Assembly (NCBI RefSeq): GCF_030403775.1
Contig: NZ_JAQMWQ010000019.1
Span: 49,538 to 113,537 of the forward strand
Source of the DNA: Paenibacillus sp. BSR1-1
Lineage (GTDB): Bacteria > Bacillota > Bacilli > Bacillales > Cytobacillaceae
Direction: 5' to 3'
Length of the DNA: 64,000 nucleotides
The notes under the pieces: model-generated
What the model was told of the DNA's origin: nothing
The model's input: only the letters and a program-made list of their open reading frames with translations
Database searches by the model: none
Position numbers and translations under genes: made by a program
Shown: one piece after another, positions 25,034 through 34,160 of the stretch
Numbering within the stretch: the stretch's first letter is position 1
Layout of the letters: each line of letters starts with the position of its first letter

Positions 25034-26227
25034 ATGATTACCGGTGATGCGGCTTATATAAAAAAAATCAACCGCTCCTTGATTATTCGAGAAATTGTCA
25101 AGGAAGGTATGATTTCGAGGGCTGATTTATCCAAAGTTACAGCCTTAACAAGAGCAACCATCTCAGCGCAGGTGGCTGACTTATTAGAAGAAGGGCTTAT
25201 TATTGAAACACAGCTGGAACACAATTCAGTCGGCAGGAAGCCGATTATGCTTTCTTTAGATGGCCAAGCAGGGTATGCCCTAGGCATTGACCTTGATTAT
25301 GGGCAAATTTCTTTTACCCTTTCGAATCTTGCAGGACAACCTATCTCTTCAAATTTTATTGAAATAAACACAATTGAATATTCTGAGATTCTTCCACTAT
25401 TAATTGACCAAATTAAACAATATGTGGCACTACACTCCGATAGTCGTTATGGTATTGTGGGGATTGTCATTGCAATCCATGGTCTTGTGGCAAAAGATGA
25501 GATAATTCATTATGTTCCACGCCTGCATTGGAACGACCTTGACCTCAAAGGTGATTTGGAAAGACAGATTAATATTCCAATCTACATTGAAAACAACGCA
25601 AATCTCTCTTCCTTTGCAGAGCGTGTATTTTTTCACCACGAAACAGAAAATCTTTTAAGTGCATCCCTTTACTCCGGAATTGGCCTCGGAATGATGATGA
25701 AAAATGATTTTTTTCGGGGGCATGACGGTTTTGCAGGTGAAGCAGGTCATATGATTATTGTGCCTGATGGCAGACCTTGTAATTGCGGGAATAAAGGCTG
25801 CTGGGAAAAATACTCGTCAGAATCAAGGATTTTTGAATTTCTTTCTGAAAAAAGGAACATTAAGAATTTAACCTATGACCAAATTCAGAACTGGCTTGAT
25901 GAAGGTGATCAAGAAGTTCACGAAATAATGGAGCAATTCATTTATTATCTTGCTATCGGTTTAAATAATATGATAAATATGTATAACCCAGAAGTGCTTG
26001 TCCTTGATAGTGAATTATTGCGGATGTATCCAGACTCTTTAACAAAAATTAAGGAAAAACTAAATTCCTCCATCAGCCACTATCGGGAGTTAACCTTATC
26101 TCATATCGGAAAAAAATCATGTGTTCTCGGTGCGTGTGCCCTTGCAATTAAACATTTTTTAGATGTGCCTATGCTGAATTTATCCTATGACCAGCAAACC
26201 ACACAAAATGAAAGCGCAATCACTTAG
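25034..26227 (+). CDS. ROK-family transcriptional regulator, copy 2
   Basis: This protein of about 397 residues is a paralogue of the regulator at 14351-15520. Both begin with ITGDAAYIKKINRSLI or a close variant, then a winged helix (RADLSKVTALTRATISAQ). The ROK domain follows with SGIGLGMMMK, EAGHMI and the zinc signature C-N-C-G-N-K-G-C-W-E. The ATG at 25034 has GGAGG six bases upstream, so the ATG at 25007 is unlikely. It is divergent from uxaC-gnd across a 28-bp operator and probably represses the uronate genes until a sugar acid binds. Confidence 0.9.
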   Translation: MITGDAAYIKKINRSLIIREIVKEGMISRADLSKVTALTRATISAQVADLLEEGLIIETQLEHNSVGRKPIMLSLDGQAGYALGIDLDYGQISFTLSNLAGQPISSNFIEINTIEYSEILPLLIDQIKQYVALHSDSRYGIVGIVIAIHGLVAKDEIIHYVPRLHWNDLDLKGDLERQINIPIYIENNANLSSFAERVFFHHETENLLSASLYSGIGLGMMMKNDFFRGHDGFAGEAGHMIIVPDGRPCNCGNKGCWEKYSSESRIFEFLSEKRNIKNLTYDQIQNWLDEGDQEVHEIMEQFIYYLAIGLNNMINMYNPEVLVLDSELLRMYPDSLTKIKEKLNSSISHYRELTLSHIGKKSCVLGACALAIKHFLDVPMLNLSYDQQTTQNESAIT

Positions 26228-26240
26228 GCTTTTCAAAAGT

Positions 26241-26280
26241 AAGAACCCCTTTCAGCAATAAAGTTGAAAGGGGTTCTTTA
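26241..26280. terminator. Bidirectional terminator
   Basis: AAGAACCCCTTTCA and TGAAAGGGGTTCTT form a perfect 14-bp stem with A and T flanks. It serves both the ROK gene and the convergent transporter gene. Confidence 0.88.
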
Positions 26281-27654
26281 TTATGCACTTTTTAATTTTT
26301 CATAATTCTTTACTTTTAATTCCTCTACAATATTTTTGTATTTTTCATCAGTTAAATTATAGACAACAATTAAAATCACACAAGCAATTAAGTTGAATGC
26401 CGCAGGGACAAGGAACATTAAGCCTTTAATTCCCAATAAGGTTTCAGCTGTTTGTTGTACATTTGGAACATAGCCAATTAATCCAAGTGCTACCCCAGGT
26501 ATAAAACCAGCCAGTGCTTGTGCTAATTTACGGAAGAAGCTATAAGAAGAATATACAACACCTTCAGTTCGTTCTCCTGTTTTCCATTCATGGTAGTCGA
26601 TTGTATCTGCAACCATAACCCATGGCAATCCAAGAGCAAAGCTTAATCCAAGACTGCCGATTGATAATAATACTAGAAATGTTGGAACATTAGCCGGTAA
26701 AATAAAGTTTGCAGCATCTGCAGCAACACCAATTAATAATCCAATAATGAATGTTTTCTTCTTGCCAAATCTTTTAACAAGAGTTGGAATAAAAAAGGAA
26801 CCAACAACAGCAATTCCTACACTAGTAAAAGATAGTAGTGTTATAAGACCTGTATTTTTTAAATTATATTGTAAATAGTATAGCTGTACTGCTGTGCGGA
26901 GATTGCTTGCTGCAACCATAAACAAACATACAAAACAAAGGGCGATTAGCGGTCTGTTACTTAACAGTAATTTAAATAATCTTGACATAGGAATCTTTTC
27001 TTTATCCGCCTTTGGCTCTCTTACAATATTCTCACTCGTATTACGATAACAAATGTAATGGAAAATCACTCCAATAGCAGCCATTACTGCAATACCCACA
27101 GTGTAACCTATCTTTTCATTCGGAAAATGTGAAACAATCGGAATAACGGTCATTCCGGAAACTAACATGGCAAACTGGCTGCCAATTGCTCTAAATGACC
27201 CAAGAGAGGCACGATCGATAGAATCTTGAGTCATGGAAGCTGCAAGTGAACCGTAGGGAATATTGACAAATGAATAAGCAAGTCCGAAAAGCATGTAGGT
27301 TACAAATGCAAAGACAATTTTACCTGTACCAGCGAAGTCAGGTGCTAAGAATGAAATTACCGTCATTATTGCTAAAGGAATTGATCCAAACAAGATAAAT
27401 GGTCTAAATTTCCCGCGTTTACCTATGTTTCGTCTATCAACAAATGCTCCAACCGATGAATCGGCAAACGCATCAAATATTTTAGAGATTAAAAATACTA
27501 ATCCGCCCCAATACGCTGAGATCCCTAATACATCCGTATAAAATTTGAGCAAATATAATTGGCCCATATCGAACATAAATCCATTTCCAACATCCCCTAA
27601 ACCGTACGACACTTTCTCCTTTAATGTCAGTTTCTTTGTGCCTGTCGCTTCCAT
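26281..27654 (-). CDS. GPH-family MFS transporter (glycoside/pentoside/hexuronide), copy 1
   Basis: This 457-residue protein has twelve hydrophobic segments and GPH signatures: GLGDVGNGFMFD at the start, then DAFADSSVGAFVDRR and PYGSLAASMTQD, then DTIDYHEWKTGERTEGVVYS. GPH carriers import glucuronides, pentosides or hexuronates with H+ or Na+. A copy of the 28-bp operator and a cre site are upstream, so it belongs to the same regulon as uxaC and larA. Glucuronate, a glucuronide or a related sugar acid is the likely cargo. Confidence 0.88.
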   Translation of the reverse strand: MEATGTKKLTLKEKVSYGLGDVGNGFMFDMGQLYLLKFYTDVLGISAYWGGLVFLISKIFDAFADSSVGAFVDRRNIGKRGKFRPFILFGSIPLAIMTVISFLAPDFAGTGKIVFAFVTYMLFGLAYSFVNIPYGSLAASMTQDSIDRASLGSFRAIGSQFAMLVSGMTVIPIVSHFPNEKIGYTVGIAVMAAIGVIFHYICYRNTSENIVREPKADKEKIPMSRLFKLLLSNRPLIALCFVCLFMVAASNLRTAVQLYYLQYNLKNTGLITLLSFTSVGIAVVGSFFIPTLVKRFGKKKTFIIGLLIGVAADAANFILPANVPTFLVLLSIGSLGLSFALGLPWVMVADTIDYHEWKTGERTEGVVYSSYSFFRKLAQALAGFIPGVALGLIGYVPNVQQTAETLLGIKGLMFLVPAAFNLIACVILIVVYNLTDEKYKNIVEELKVKNYEKLKSA

Positions 27655-27692
27655 CCTTCTTCGCTTCCCTTCTCATTTACAGACAATAATTA

Positions 27693-27706
27693 TGAAACCC
27701 TTTTCA
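27693..27706 (-). promoter_or_regulatory. cre-like element upstream of GPH transporter 1
   Basis: TGAAACCCTTTTCA is identical to the element at 29440-29453 and lies between the operator and the gene. Confidence 0.5.
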
Positions 27707-27754
27707 TTACTAAATAAAAAAAACTAAATTCTCCAATAAATTTTCAGATTTCTA

Positions 27755-27782
27755 TTAATTTGTTTAATGAACTTACTAATTA
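27755..27782. promoter_or_regulatory. 28-bp operator, GPH transporter 1
   Basis: It keeps the left arm TTAATTTGTTTA and the right end CTAATTA at the same spacing, with a weaker right inner arm (AACTTA). Confidence 0.6.
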
Positions 27783-27822
27783 TCTATGACTGTATAATAG
27801 CACCTTCGACACTTTTCGTCAA

Positions 27823-27836
27823 TGAAAGCGTTATAT
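27823..27836 (-). promoter_or_regulatory. cre site upstream of GPH transporter 1
   Basis: TGAAAGCGTTATAT fits 13 of 14 positions of the cre consensus and lies upstream of the operator. Confidence 0.55.
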
Positions 27837-27859
27837 AAATTTTGTATAATTTATGAACG

Positions 27860-27897
27860 AAAAAAGCTCCGATTACCATTTAATCGGTAATCGGAGC
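27860..27897 (-). terminator. Terminator after GPH transporter 2
   Basis: GCTCCGATTACC and GGTAATCGGAGC form a perfect 12-bp stem. TTTTTT follows on the minus strand. Confidence 0.88.
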
Positions 27898-27924
27898 CTT
27901 CCTATTAATTATTATTGGACTGAT

Positions 27925-29343
27925 TTACTTTTGAAAATTTCTTTTTTCTGCTAAATCAATCGCAAGCTGCTGTGTTTTAACTTTATTTAATGGATATAAG
28001 AAGACAAGAATTAAGAAAATCACGATTAAGACTATGAACGGAACTAGCGTACCTAATGTATGAATACCATCTAGTGTGCTTTGTGATTGAGCTTTAAGAG
28101 TTGCATTATAGCCAACTGCCGCAATCGCATAACCACCAAGACCGCCGGCAATAGCCTGACCCACTTTACGCGCAAATGAATAGATTGAGTAAACGGTTCC
28201 ATCTTCACGTAATCCTGTTAAATATTCATGATAATCAATAACGTCTGTTACAAACGCCCAAACTACTAAGTTAAAGATTCCATAACCGAACATAGCAATA
28301 GATAAAATTCCAATAAATTGATTTGCAGATAAGCTTGGCAAGAAATATAACGCACCATAAACCACTGCGGCAAGTAAAATACCTGCTGATGCCACTTCTT
28401 TTTTACCAAATTTAGCAACTAACGGTTTAATTAAAGGCATTCCCACAAATACAGCTACTGATTGAATAAGTCCTACCATACTTAATGCTTTGGCATTGCC
28501 AAAATAATCTTTAAATAAGTACACGTTTACTGTACCAATTAACATGAAACATACCATAAAGGTTAAAGAAGCGATTAAAATCCATAATAATGGCTTATTT
28601 TTTCCAAGACCCTTTATGGTTTGGCCTAATTTAACTTTTGGTTTTTCTGTTTCATCCATGGCAATACGTTCAACTGACAATTTATAACATGCCATATAAC
28701 ATGCGATTGAAAGAACTCCAAAAATAATTGCACCTAATAAGAAATGATTGGCATCTGCTTTATTGTTTACAAACAATATCATCGGACCGACAACGTTAAT
28801 GATTAAACCAGCTAAATTGCCACCTAAAGTACGGAAGCTAGATAGGCTAGTACGCTCAACAGGATCACTTGTAATAACGGATGCCATTGAACCATAAGGA
28901 ATGTTAACAGTACTATATAAGGTTCCCCATAAAATATAGGTTACAAAGGCATAAGCCTCATAAAATCCTGTTGACATGCCTGGAATGTGAACAAACATTA
29001 ATACACCAGTGATCACAAGTGGAAAGGACATTCTAAAAATCCAGGGTCTAAACTTTCCATTTTTACCCGCTCTTCTAGTATCAATAAAGCGGCCCCATGA
29101 AACGTCTGCTACAGCGTCCCATAATCGCGCAATTAAAAACAGCGTACCAACAAATGCCGGATTAAGACCATAAACGTCTGTATAGTACACCATTAAGAAC
29201 GCAGCTACTAAAATAAAGAAGAAATCATTCCCGAAATCACCAAATAAATAACCTAGTTTATCTTTCATTCCAAAAGGCTTGGTTTTTGCAGCCATTGGTT
29301 CACTTGTTGGTGCCTCTACTTTAAGCTTAGCGTTTTGATTCAT
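27925..29343 (-). CDS. GPH-family MFS transporter, copy 2
   Basis: This 472-residue carrier has the same plan as the one at 26281-27654: LGYLFGDFGNDFFF, VADVSWGRFIDTRR, PYGSMASVITSD and DVIDYHEYLTGLREDGTVYS. The two are related but not close copies, suggesting different substrates within the uronate/glycoside group. Upstream are a perfect palindromic operator, the TGAAACCCTTTTCA element and a strong cre site. It has its own terminator and is separate from the first transporter. Confidence 0.88.
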   Translation of the reverse strand: MNQNAKLKVEAPTSEPMAAKTKPFGMKDKLGYLFGDFGNDFFFILVAAFLMVYYTDVYGLNPAFVGTLFLIARLWDAVADVSWGRFIDTRRAGKNGKFRPWIFRMSFPLVITGVLMFVHIPGMSTGFYEAYAFVTYILWGTLYSTVNIPYGSMASVITSDPVERTSLSSFRTLGGNLAGLIINVVGPMILFVNNKADANHFLLGAIIFGVLSIACYMACYKLSVERIAMDETEKPKVKLGQTIKGLGKNKPLLWILIASLTFMVCFMLIGTVNVYLFKDYFGNAKALSMVGLIQSVAVFVGMPLIKPLVAKFGKKEVASAGILLAAVVYGALYFLPSLSANQFIGILSIAMFGYGIFNLVVWAFVTDVIDYHEYLTGLREDGTVYSIYSFARKVGQAIAGGLGGYAIAAVGYNATLKAQSQSTLDGIHTLGTLVPFIVLIVIFLILVFLYPLNKVKTQQLAIDLAEKRNFQK

Positions 29344-29439
29344 CTTTACCCCTCCATTACTAGTTTGATTTTTGTTTGGAAAATTTAAAATAAATTCTTC
29401 TAATTCTTTTTTCTTCGATTAACTGACTTTTTAAAAACT

Positions 29440-29453
29440 TGAAACCCTTTTCA
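29440..29453 (-). promoter_or_regulatory. cre-like element upstream of GPH transporter 2
   Basis: TGAAACCCTTTTCA is identical to the element at 27693-27706. Confidence 0.5.
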
Positions 29454-29487
29454 TTTCACTTTAAAAAAATTTAATCTCGAGATTTTA

Positions 29488-29515
29488 TTAATTAGTTTAC
29501 TAAACTAATTAATGT
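29488..29515. promoter_or_regulatory. 28-bp operator, GPH transporter 2
   Basis: TTAATTAGTTTA and TAAACTAATTAA are perfect complements around one central base, so this is the most symmetrical copy. It aligns with the other three operators without gaps. Confidence 0.75.
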
Positions 29516-29560
29516 TATTTGTATCTTATCACCCACTGTTTGGTTCCGTCAATAATATTT

Positions 29561-29574
29561 TGAAAGCGCTATTA
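29561..29574 (-). promoter_or_regulatory. cre site upstream of GPH transporter 2
   Basis: TGAAAGCGCTATTA fits 13 of 14 cre positions. The rest of the 29344-29733 gap holds only AT-rich promoter DNA. Confidence 0.65.
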
Positions 29575-29733
29575 AAATTTTTTTCCATTTTAAATATTCT
29601 GTATTTAATTGGAAATAGACATTTACTGGACACTAATTGTTCAAGAACTTCACCTAATGTTCAATTTTGAGCGAGGAATTTTTTTTTATAATAATGGTAA
29701 TAAACTAATTTTTTGTTGTTAGGGCGTGATTAT

Positions 29734-30393
29734 TTGGAAAAGTTACTTTATATTACAGCCAATCCTAAAGGGCTGGAAAAATCAAAAGGCCTACAGATTG
29801 GTGAAGCCTTCCTAAAAGCTTTTCACTTGGAACATCCGGGGATTGAAATAAAGAGTTTGGATCTATTTAATTTGGACTTTGCCCAAATGGATGCTGATCT
29901 GGTATTTGCCCGCGGAAAATTAGCCGGTTATGGTTATACACTAGCCCAGCTTTCGGAGATTGAGAGAGAGAAAATTTTAAAGATGCATGCATTGGCAGAT
30001 GAATTTATTACGTATGATTATTATGTTTTTGTTTCACCCATGTGGAACTTAAATTCACCAGCAGTTTTAAAAGCTTTTCTTGATAATCTTTTTATTGCAG
30101 GCAAAACCTTTGCACATACACCGAATGGTCCAAAAGGACTTTTAGCCAATAAAAAAGCCCTTCATATTCAAACACGCGGGGGACAATATACTGGGACCCC
30201 GATGCAGGAATTAGAATCTGGCGACCGTTATTTAAAAATTGCCTTGCGTTTTCTCGGCATTGAGGTAATGGACACTATTGTTGCTGAGGGATTCGATCTA
30301 TATCCTCAAAGGGTTCCTGAAATAGTGGCAGCTGCAAAAGAAAAAGCAATTATCGCTGCTAAGGATTTCGCTAAAAAAACGTTAGCTGTATAG
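29734..30393 (+). CDS. FMN-dependent NADH-azoreductase
   Basis: This flavodoxin-like protein of about 219 residues fits the AzoR/AcpD family. It begins KLLYITANPKG, has SPMWNLNSPAVLKAFLDNLF for FMN contact, and TRGGQYTGTP in the flavin loop. Such enzymes reduce quinones and azo compounds with NADH and protect against thiol and oxidative stress. The start is taken as the TTG at 29734, since a more upstream TTG lacks any site. AGGGCGTGA is a modest ribosome binding site. It is a single gene with its own terminator. Confidence 0.88.
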   Translation: MEKLLYITANPKGLEKSKGLQIGEAFLKAFHLEHPGIEIKSLDLFNLDFAQMDADLVFARGKLAGYGYTLAQLSEIEREKILKMHALADEFITYDYYVFVSPMWNLNSPAVLKAFLDNLFIAGKTFAHTPNGPKGLLANKKALHIQTRGGQYTGTPMQELESGDRYLKIALRFLGIEVMDTIVAEGFDLYPQRVPEIVAAAKEKAIIAAKDFAKKTLAV

Positions 30394-30399
30394 TTTACA

Positions 30400-30436
30400 A
30401 AAAAGAAACTTCCTTTTTACCAGAAGTTTCTTTTTT
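30400..30436 (+). terminator. Terminator after azoreductase gene
   Basis: AAAGAAACTTC pairs with GAAGTTTCTTT, followed by TTT. Confidence 0.8.
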
Positions 30437-30531
30437 GTATGGTTTTATCAAATTTTGTCGAAAATAGTTAATTTATAGTATAATCAGAAGAATAAACTGA
30501 AGCATTTACTTTACAGGCCAGGAGTTATCAA

Positions 30532-31686
30532 ATGTTAAAAGATTTTGTTACAAATACCGCATTTTTAGTTGCGGCCTTTTCTCTTATGGGACAAATTTTT
30601 AAAAACAGGCCCTTAACCTTAGCAGCCCCATTATCTACAAAGCTTTATTGGGGACTTTCCTTTGGTTTGCTTGGCAACATATTGATGGTGTTCAGCATCC
30701 ATATTAGCACGAATATTATCGCCGATTTAAGACACATTGCTATTATTATTGCAGCTATTTTCGGCGGCTTTATCCCCGCCTTACTGGCTTCCCTGCTAAT
30801 TGCAATTGGTAGAATCGTATTTTTTGACTTTAATCAAGCCGCCCTTCTCCCTTCCTTTGGAGCACTTTTAACAGGTATTGTTTGTGGCCTAATCTCCAAA
30901 TTTAGATATCATCCATCAGCAAAAGCAGTTGTCATGAACCTGTTCGGATTATTGATCATTTCATTTATTTTTTTTCTTAGAATTCATGACTTACAGGTCC
31001 TGAAGAATGTTTTAGTAGTTCATTATACATTTTCTTTAATCGGCGGATTTATTGCATATCATTTTTTAGAGTATGTTGCAAAATCAAATCAGGCACAAAG
31101 AGAACTTGAGATCAGTGTCATTAAACTCAAGCAATCGGAACAAAAATTGCATAAGGCCAATGTGCTTTTGAATCGGTTATCCTTTATGGATGGTTTAACC
31201 GGCATTGCCAATCGCAGATATTTTGACCAAACACTAGAAACTGACTGGGTCAAATCAATATCCACAAACTCACCTATTTCTTTACTCATGTTCGATATAG
31301 ATTACTTTAAAAAATACAATGATACATATGGTCATTTATCTGGGGATTTTTGTTTACAATCTATAGCCCAGGCCATTCAAGATTTGTTTCCTTCTGATTT
31401 GAACTATACATTCTGTCGATATGGCGGTGAAGAGTTTGCCCTTATCCTCCCTGCTGCCGTTGAGACGGAAGGCAAGAGAATTGCCCATCTTATTCTGGAT
31501 ACCGTTCAGTCACTGAAAATTGCTCATTCAAGTTCAGAGATTGCCAATATTGTCACAATAAGTATCGGTATTGCTACAATGGTTCCAAATTCTTTATCTA
31601 ATGCCAATGAATTAATTCAAAAAGCGGACACTGCTCTTTATTTATCCAAAACTAAAGGAAGAAACACCGTTTCATCTTTACGCTAG
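30532..31686 (+). CDS. Membrane GGDEF protein, probable diguanylate cyclase
   Basis: This 384-residue protein has about six hydrophobic segments in residues 1-180, of the 5TM-5TMR_LYT sensor type (LRHIAIIIAAIFGGFIPAL). A short coiled linker leads to a GGDEF domain from about 213. The active-site motif is GGEEF at 298-302, and DGLTGIANRRYFD and MFDIDYFKKYNDTYGH are intact, so it should make cyclic di-GMP from GTP. No RxxD inhibition site is visible just before the active site. It resembles B. subtilis DgcK (YhcK). CAGGAG lies seven bases before the ATG. Confidence 0.88.
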   Translation: MLKDFVTNTAFLVAAFSLMGQIFKNRPLTLAAPLSTKLYWGLSFGLLGNILMVFSIHISTNIIADLRHIAIIIAAIFGGFIPALLASLLIAIGRIVFFDFNQAALLPSFGALLTGIVCGLISKFRYHPSAKAVVMNLFGLLIISFIFFLRIHDLQVLKNVLVVHYTFSLIGGFIAYHFLEYVAKSNQAQRELEISVIKLKQSEQKLHKANVLLNRLSFMDGLTGIANRRYFDQTLETDWVKSISTNSPISLLMFDIDYFKKYNDTYGHLSGDFCLQSIAQAIQDLFPSDLNYTFCRYGGEEFALILPAAVETEGKRIAHLILDTVQSLKIAHSSSEIANIVTISIGIATMVPNSLSNANELIQKADTALYLSKTKGRNTVSSLR

Positions 31687-31717
31687 GGGATTTGTGAAAA
31701 CATTCCCCTTTTTTTAT
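31685..31717 (+). terminator. Terminator after GGDEF gene
   Basis: AGGGGA and TCCCCT form a short stem followed by a long T run. Confidence 0.7.
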
Positions 31718-31827
31718 AGATTTTATTTTTTTGTCGTGTTTTTTCGAAATATTATGCAAATTTTGTTGTATCTTCCCTAAAATACCTGTAAAATTTTCCT
31801 AAAGGCCTTTAATGGACGGTGAAGTAA

Positions 31828-33087
31828 ATGGAAATTACGAAACACTTTTTCTTAAATCTCACCATTTTAATTATTCTTCTATTTTTTTGTGTCATTTTTT
31901 TTGAAAAAAGCAAAAGGATAAATATATCTAAACCTTTTATCATACTATTTTCAATTTTTATTCTCTGGGTTTTTATTCAGTTTTCTTATAATCCGGTTTC
32001 CTATGCCAGATATGATTTAAGAATCATACCTTTGGTAATCGGGGGACTTTATGTTGGAATTGGACCTATTCTAATAGCGGCCACTATTATTTTAAGGATT
32101 TTTTATGGGATTAATTTAGGTTTTTATCAAACATTACTACTTTATATCCCGCTTAGTATTGTTTTATGGAGGATTTATCCGTGGTTTTCAAGGCAAGTTC
32201 CTGCTCGCCGCATTTTGATATCAGTCGTTATGGGTATCATTCTTGGAGCTTTTACGGTTTTTGGAATGGAATTTGAGAACACTCATGCTAACCTGTTCGA
32301 TGCTTTGTTTGCTTACTTAGTGATTCCTCCTCTTGGAGTTGGAATCATATCCTATTCAATTGAATTTGTAAGAAGAAATAGTGAAATGAGGCAGCAACTC
32401 ATAAAAGCGGAAAAATTAAAAGCAGTTGAGCAAATGGGAGCAGCAATATCCCATGAAATTCGAAATCCTCTTACAGCGGCAAGCGGTTTTGTCCAATTGC
32501 TGCAGGATGATTATCTTTCCAGGCAAAAAAGAAAAGAATACCTCTCCATCGTAAAAGAAGAATTAATATCAGCAGAAAGGGTTATTCAGGATTATTTAAC
32601 GTTTGCCAAGCCTTCATTAGAAACGTTTGAGGAACTTAATGTGAAAAGTGAACTAAGACAGATTATTAATATTCTTCAACCATTAGCTAATCAAAATTCT
32701 GTAGAAATTTTGACTGATTTTTCCGTTATTGGTTTCATCAAAGGTGATCAACAAAAATTTCGCCAATGCTTTGTGAATGTGTTGAAAAATGGAATAGAAG
32801 CAATGCCAAATGGGGGCTATTTATCTATTACTACTGAATATACCCAAAGCAATGTAACAATTCGAGTAAAAGACACCGGTATTGGCATGACTAGTGAACA
32901 GCTTGAACGGTTAGGAGAACCGTTTTATTCGACAAAAGGGAAAAACGGCACGGGCCTAGGAATGATGGTTGTCTACAGCATTGTTCGGGCAATGGACGGG
33001 AACAATTGGGTCGAAAGTGAGCTAGGTGTCGGAACAACCTTTCATTTTGAGTTTCCAACTATATCTACCTTAATGAAAAATGAATAA
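31828..33087 (+). CDS. Membrane sensor histidine kinase, KinB-like
   Basis: This 419-residue kinase has about six transmembrane segments in residues 1-180 in a 5TM-5TMR_LYT-like arrangement. The HisKA motif ISHEIRNPLTAASGF has phospho-acceptor His209. A HATPase domain follows with N-box NVLKNGIEAMPNGG, G1 DTGIGM and G2 GTGLGMMVVYSIV. No response regulator gene is adjacent. The layout resembles sporulation kinases such as KinB that feed the Spo0F phosphorelay. It could also serve another response regulator. Confidence 0.85.
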   Translation: MEITKHFFLNLTILIILLFFCVIFFEKSKRINISKPFIILFSIFILWVFIQFSYNPVSYARYDLRIIPLVIGGLYVGIGPILIAATIILRIFYGINLGFYQTLLLYIPLSIVLWRIYPWFSRQVPARRILISVVMGIILGAFTVFGMEFENTHANLFDALFAYLVIPPLGVGIISYSIEFVRRNSEMRQQLIKAEKLKAVEQMGAAISHEIRNPLTAASGFVQLLQDDYLSRQKRKEYLSIVKEELISAERVIQDYLTFAKPSLETFEELNVKSELRQIINILQPLANQNSVEILTDFSVIGFIKGDQQKFRQCFVNVLKNGIEAMPNGGYLSITTEYTQSNVTIRVKDTGIGMTSEQLERLGEPFYSTKGKNGTGLGMMVVYSIVRAMDGNNWVESELGVGTTFHFEFPTISTLMKNE

Positions 33088-33091
33088 ATTG

Positions 33092-33126
33092 TAAAACGAC
33101 GGGCTATTAATAAACCCGTCGTTTTT
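33092..33126. terminator. Bidirectional terminator
   Basis: AAACGACGGG and CCCGTCGTTT form a 10-bp stem with A and T flanks between convergent genes. Confidence 0.85.
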
Positions 33127-33131
33127 TATGA

Positions 33132-34160
33132 TTACTTCCCGATAAACATTTGTGACCAATGTTTACCTGTTCCCTCAAAGCCCACTCCAATGTGAGTAAA
33201 TTTGGAGCTTAAAATGTTGGCACGATGCCCTGGACTGTTCATCCAAGCAGTAACTACTTCCTGCGGTGTGCGCTGTCCTTGGGCAATGTTTTCACCCGCT
33301 GCTCTGTAGGTTACTCCAAAATCTCTCATCATGTCGAATGGAGAACCATAAGTTGGGCTAGTATGCGAAAAATAATTGTTTTGCTGCATATCTACAGCTT
33401 TCTTTTGAGCAACTCCACTTAGCTGGGTATCAGCTTTTAAAGCCGGAAGACCATTTTTACTTCTTTGTGCATTCGTTAAATCAATAACCTGCTGCGCATA
33501 TTGGCTGACTGCCCCAGTAGCGGGAGCTTGGGTCTGTGCAGGCTGCTTTGGTGCTGGTGCGGCTGCCTTTGGTGCCGGTGCAGCTGGTGTAGGAGCTGGT
33601 TGTGCCGGCTGCGTTTGTTTTGGAACCGGTGAAGTTACATTTGGTGTTGGTGTTGTAACCCTCGGCGCTTGTTGTCCGGCTGGTGCTCCCGCATTAGGAG
33701 TTTGCTGCTGTAAATACGGCTGTAATTGTTGCTGTAAATATGGCTGTATTTGCTGCATCATTCCCGACAAATTAGCTTGGCTTGGATCAAGACGAACAAA
33801 TTGGTATTTTGCATCCCTGATTAATACCGGTTGTGTATGCGGATATTGATCGCTGTCTAAGTTCGTTTGATAAGCCGAAATCATATCGTCTTTATCACGT
33901 CTAATTTTACGATTATCATTAAACAGATTTAAATCAAGATCCCGGTCATTGTTATTTCTATTAGTGTAATCCTCGGTAAGCGGCCCGTTGTGGTCGATGC
34001 CATCATCCCTGCCATTACGGACATCCATAATACGGTTATTCCTATCAGTGATATTCATTCCGTTTCGATCATTTAAATCATTTTTATTGTTGTTATTACA
34101 AGCAGCAAGTCCCAAAGTTAAGACCCCTGTTAAAAGTAACCCCACTTGTTTTTTTATCAA
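33132..34160 (-). CDS. CAP-domain lipoprotein, YkwD-like
   Basis: This 342-residue protein starts at a TTG behind a perfect AAGGAGGAGG site. It has a lipoprotein signal with lipobox LAAC, so Cys21 should be lipidated and anchored outside the membrane. Residues 22-105 are rich in Asn, Asp and Arg, and 130-220 are rich in Pro, Ala and Gln, which look like flexible linkers. The C-terminal CAP/SCP domain (about 225-342) has NYFSHTSPTYGSPFDMM, GENIAQG and MNSPGHRANIL, with the usual His and Glu residues. Related proteins occur in spores and envelopes of Bacillus; the activity is unknown. Confidence 0.88.
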   Translation of the reverse strand: MIKKQVGLLLTGVLTLGLAACNNNNKNDLNDRNGMNITDRNNRIMDVRNGRDDGIDHNGPLTEDYTNRNNNDRDLDLNLFNDNRKIRRDKDDMISAYQTNLDSDQYPHTQPVLIRDAKYQFVRLDPSQANLSGMMQQIQPYLQQQLQPYLQQQTPNAGAPAGQQAPRVTTPTPNVTSPVPKQTQPAQPAPTPAAPAPKAAAPAPKQPAQTQAPATGAVSQYAQQVIDLTNAQRSKNGLPALKADTQLSGVAQKKAVDMQQNNYFSHTSPTYGSPFDMMRDFGVTYRAAGENIAQGQRTPQEVVTAWMNSPGHRANILSSKFTHIGVGFEGTGKHWSQMFIGK

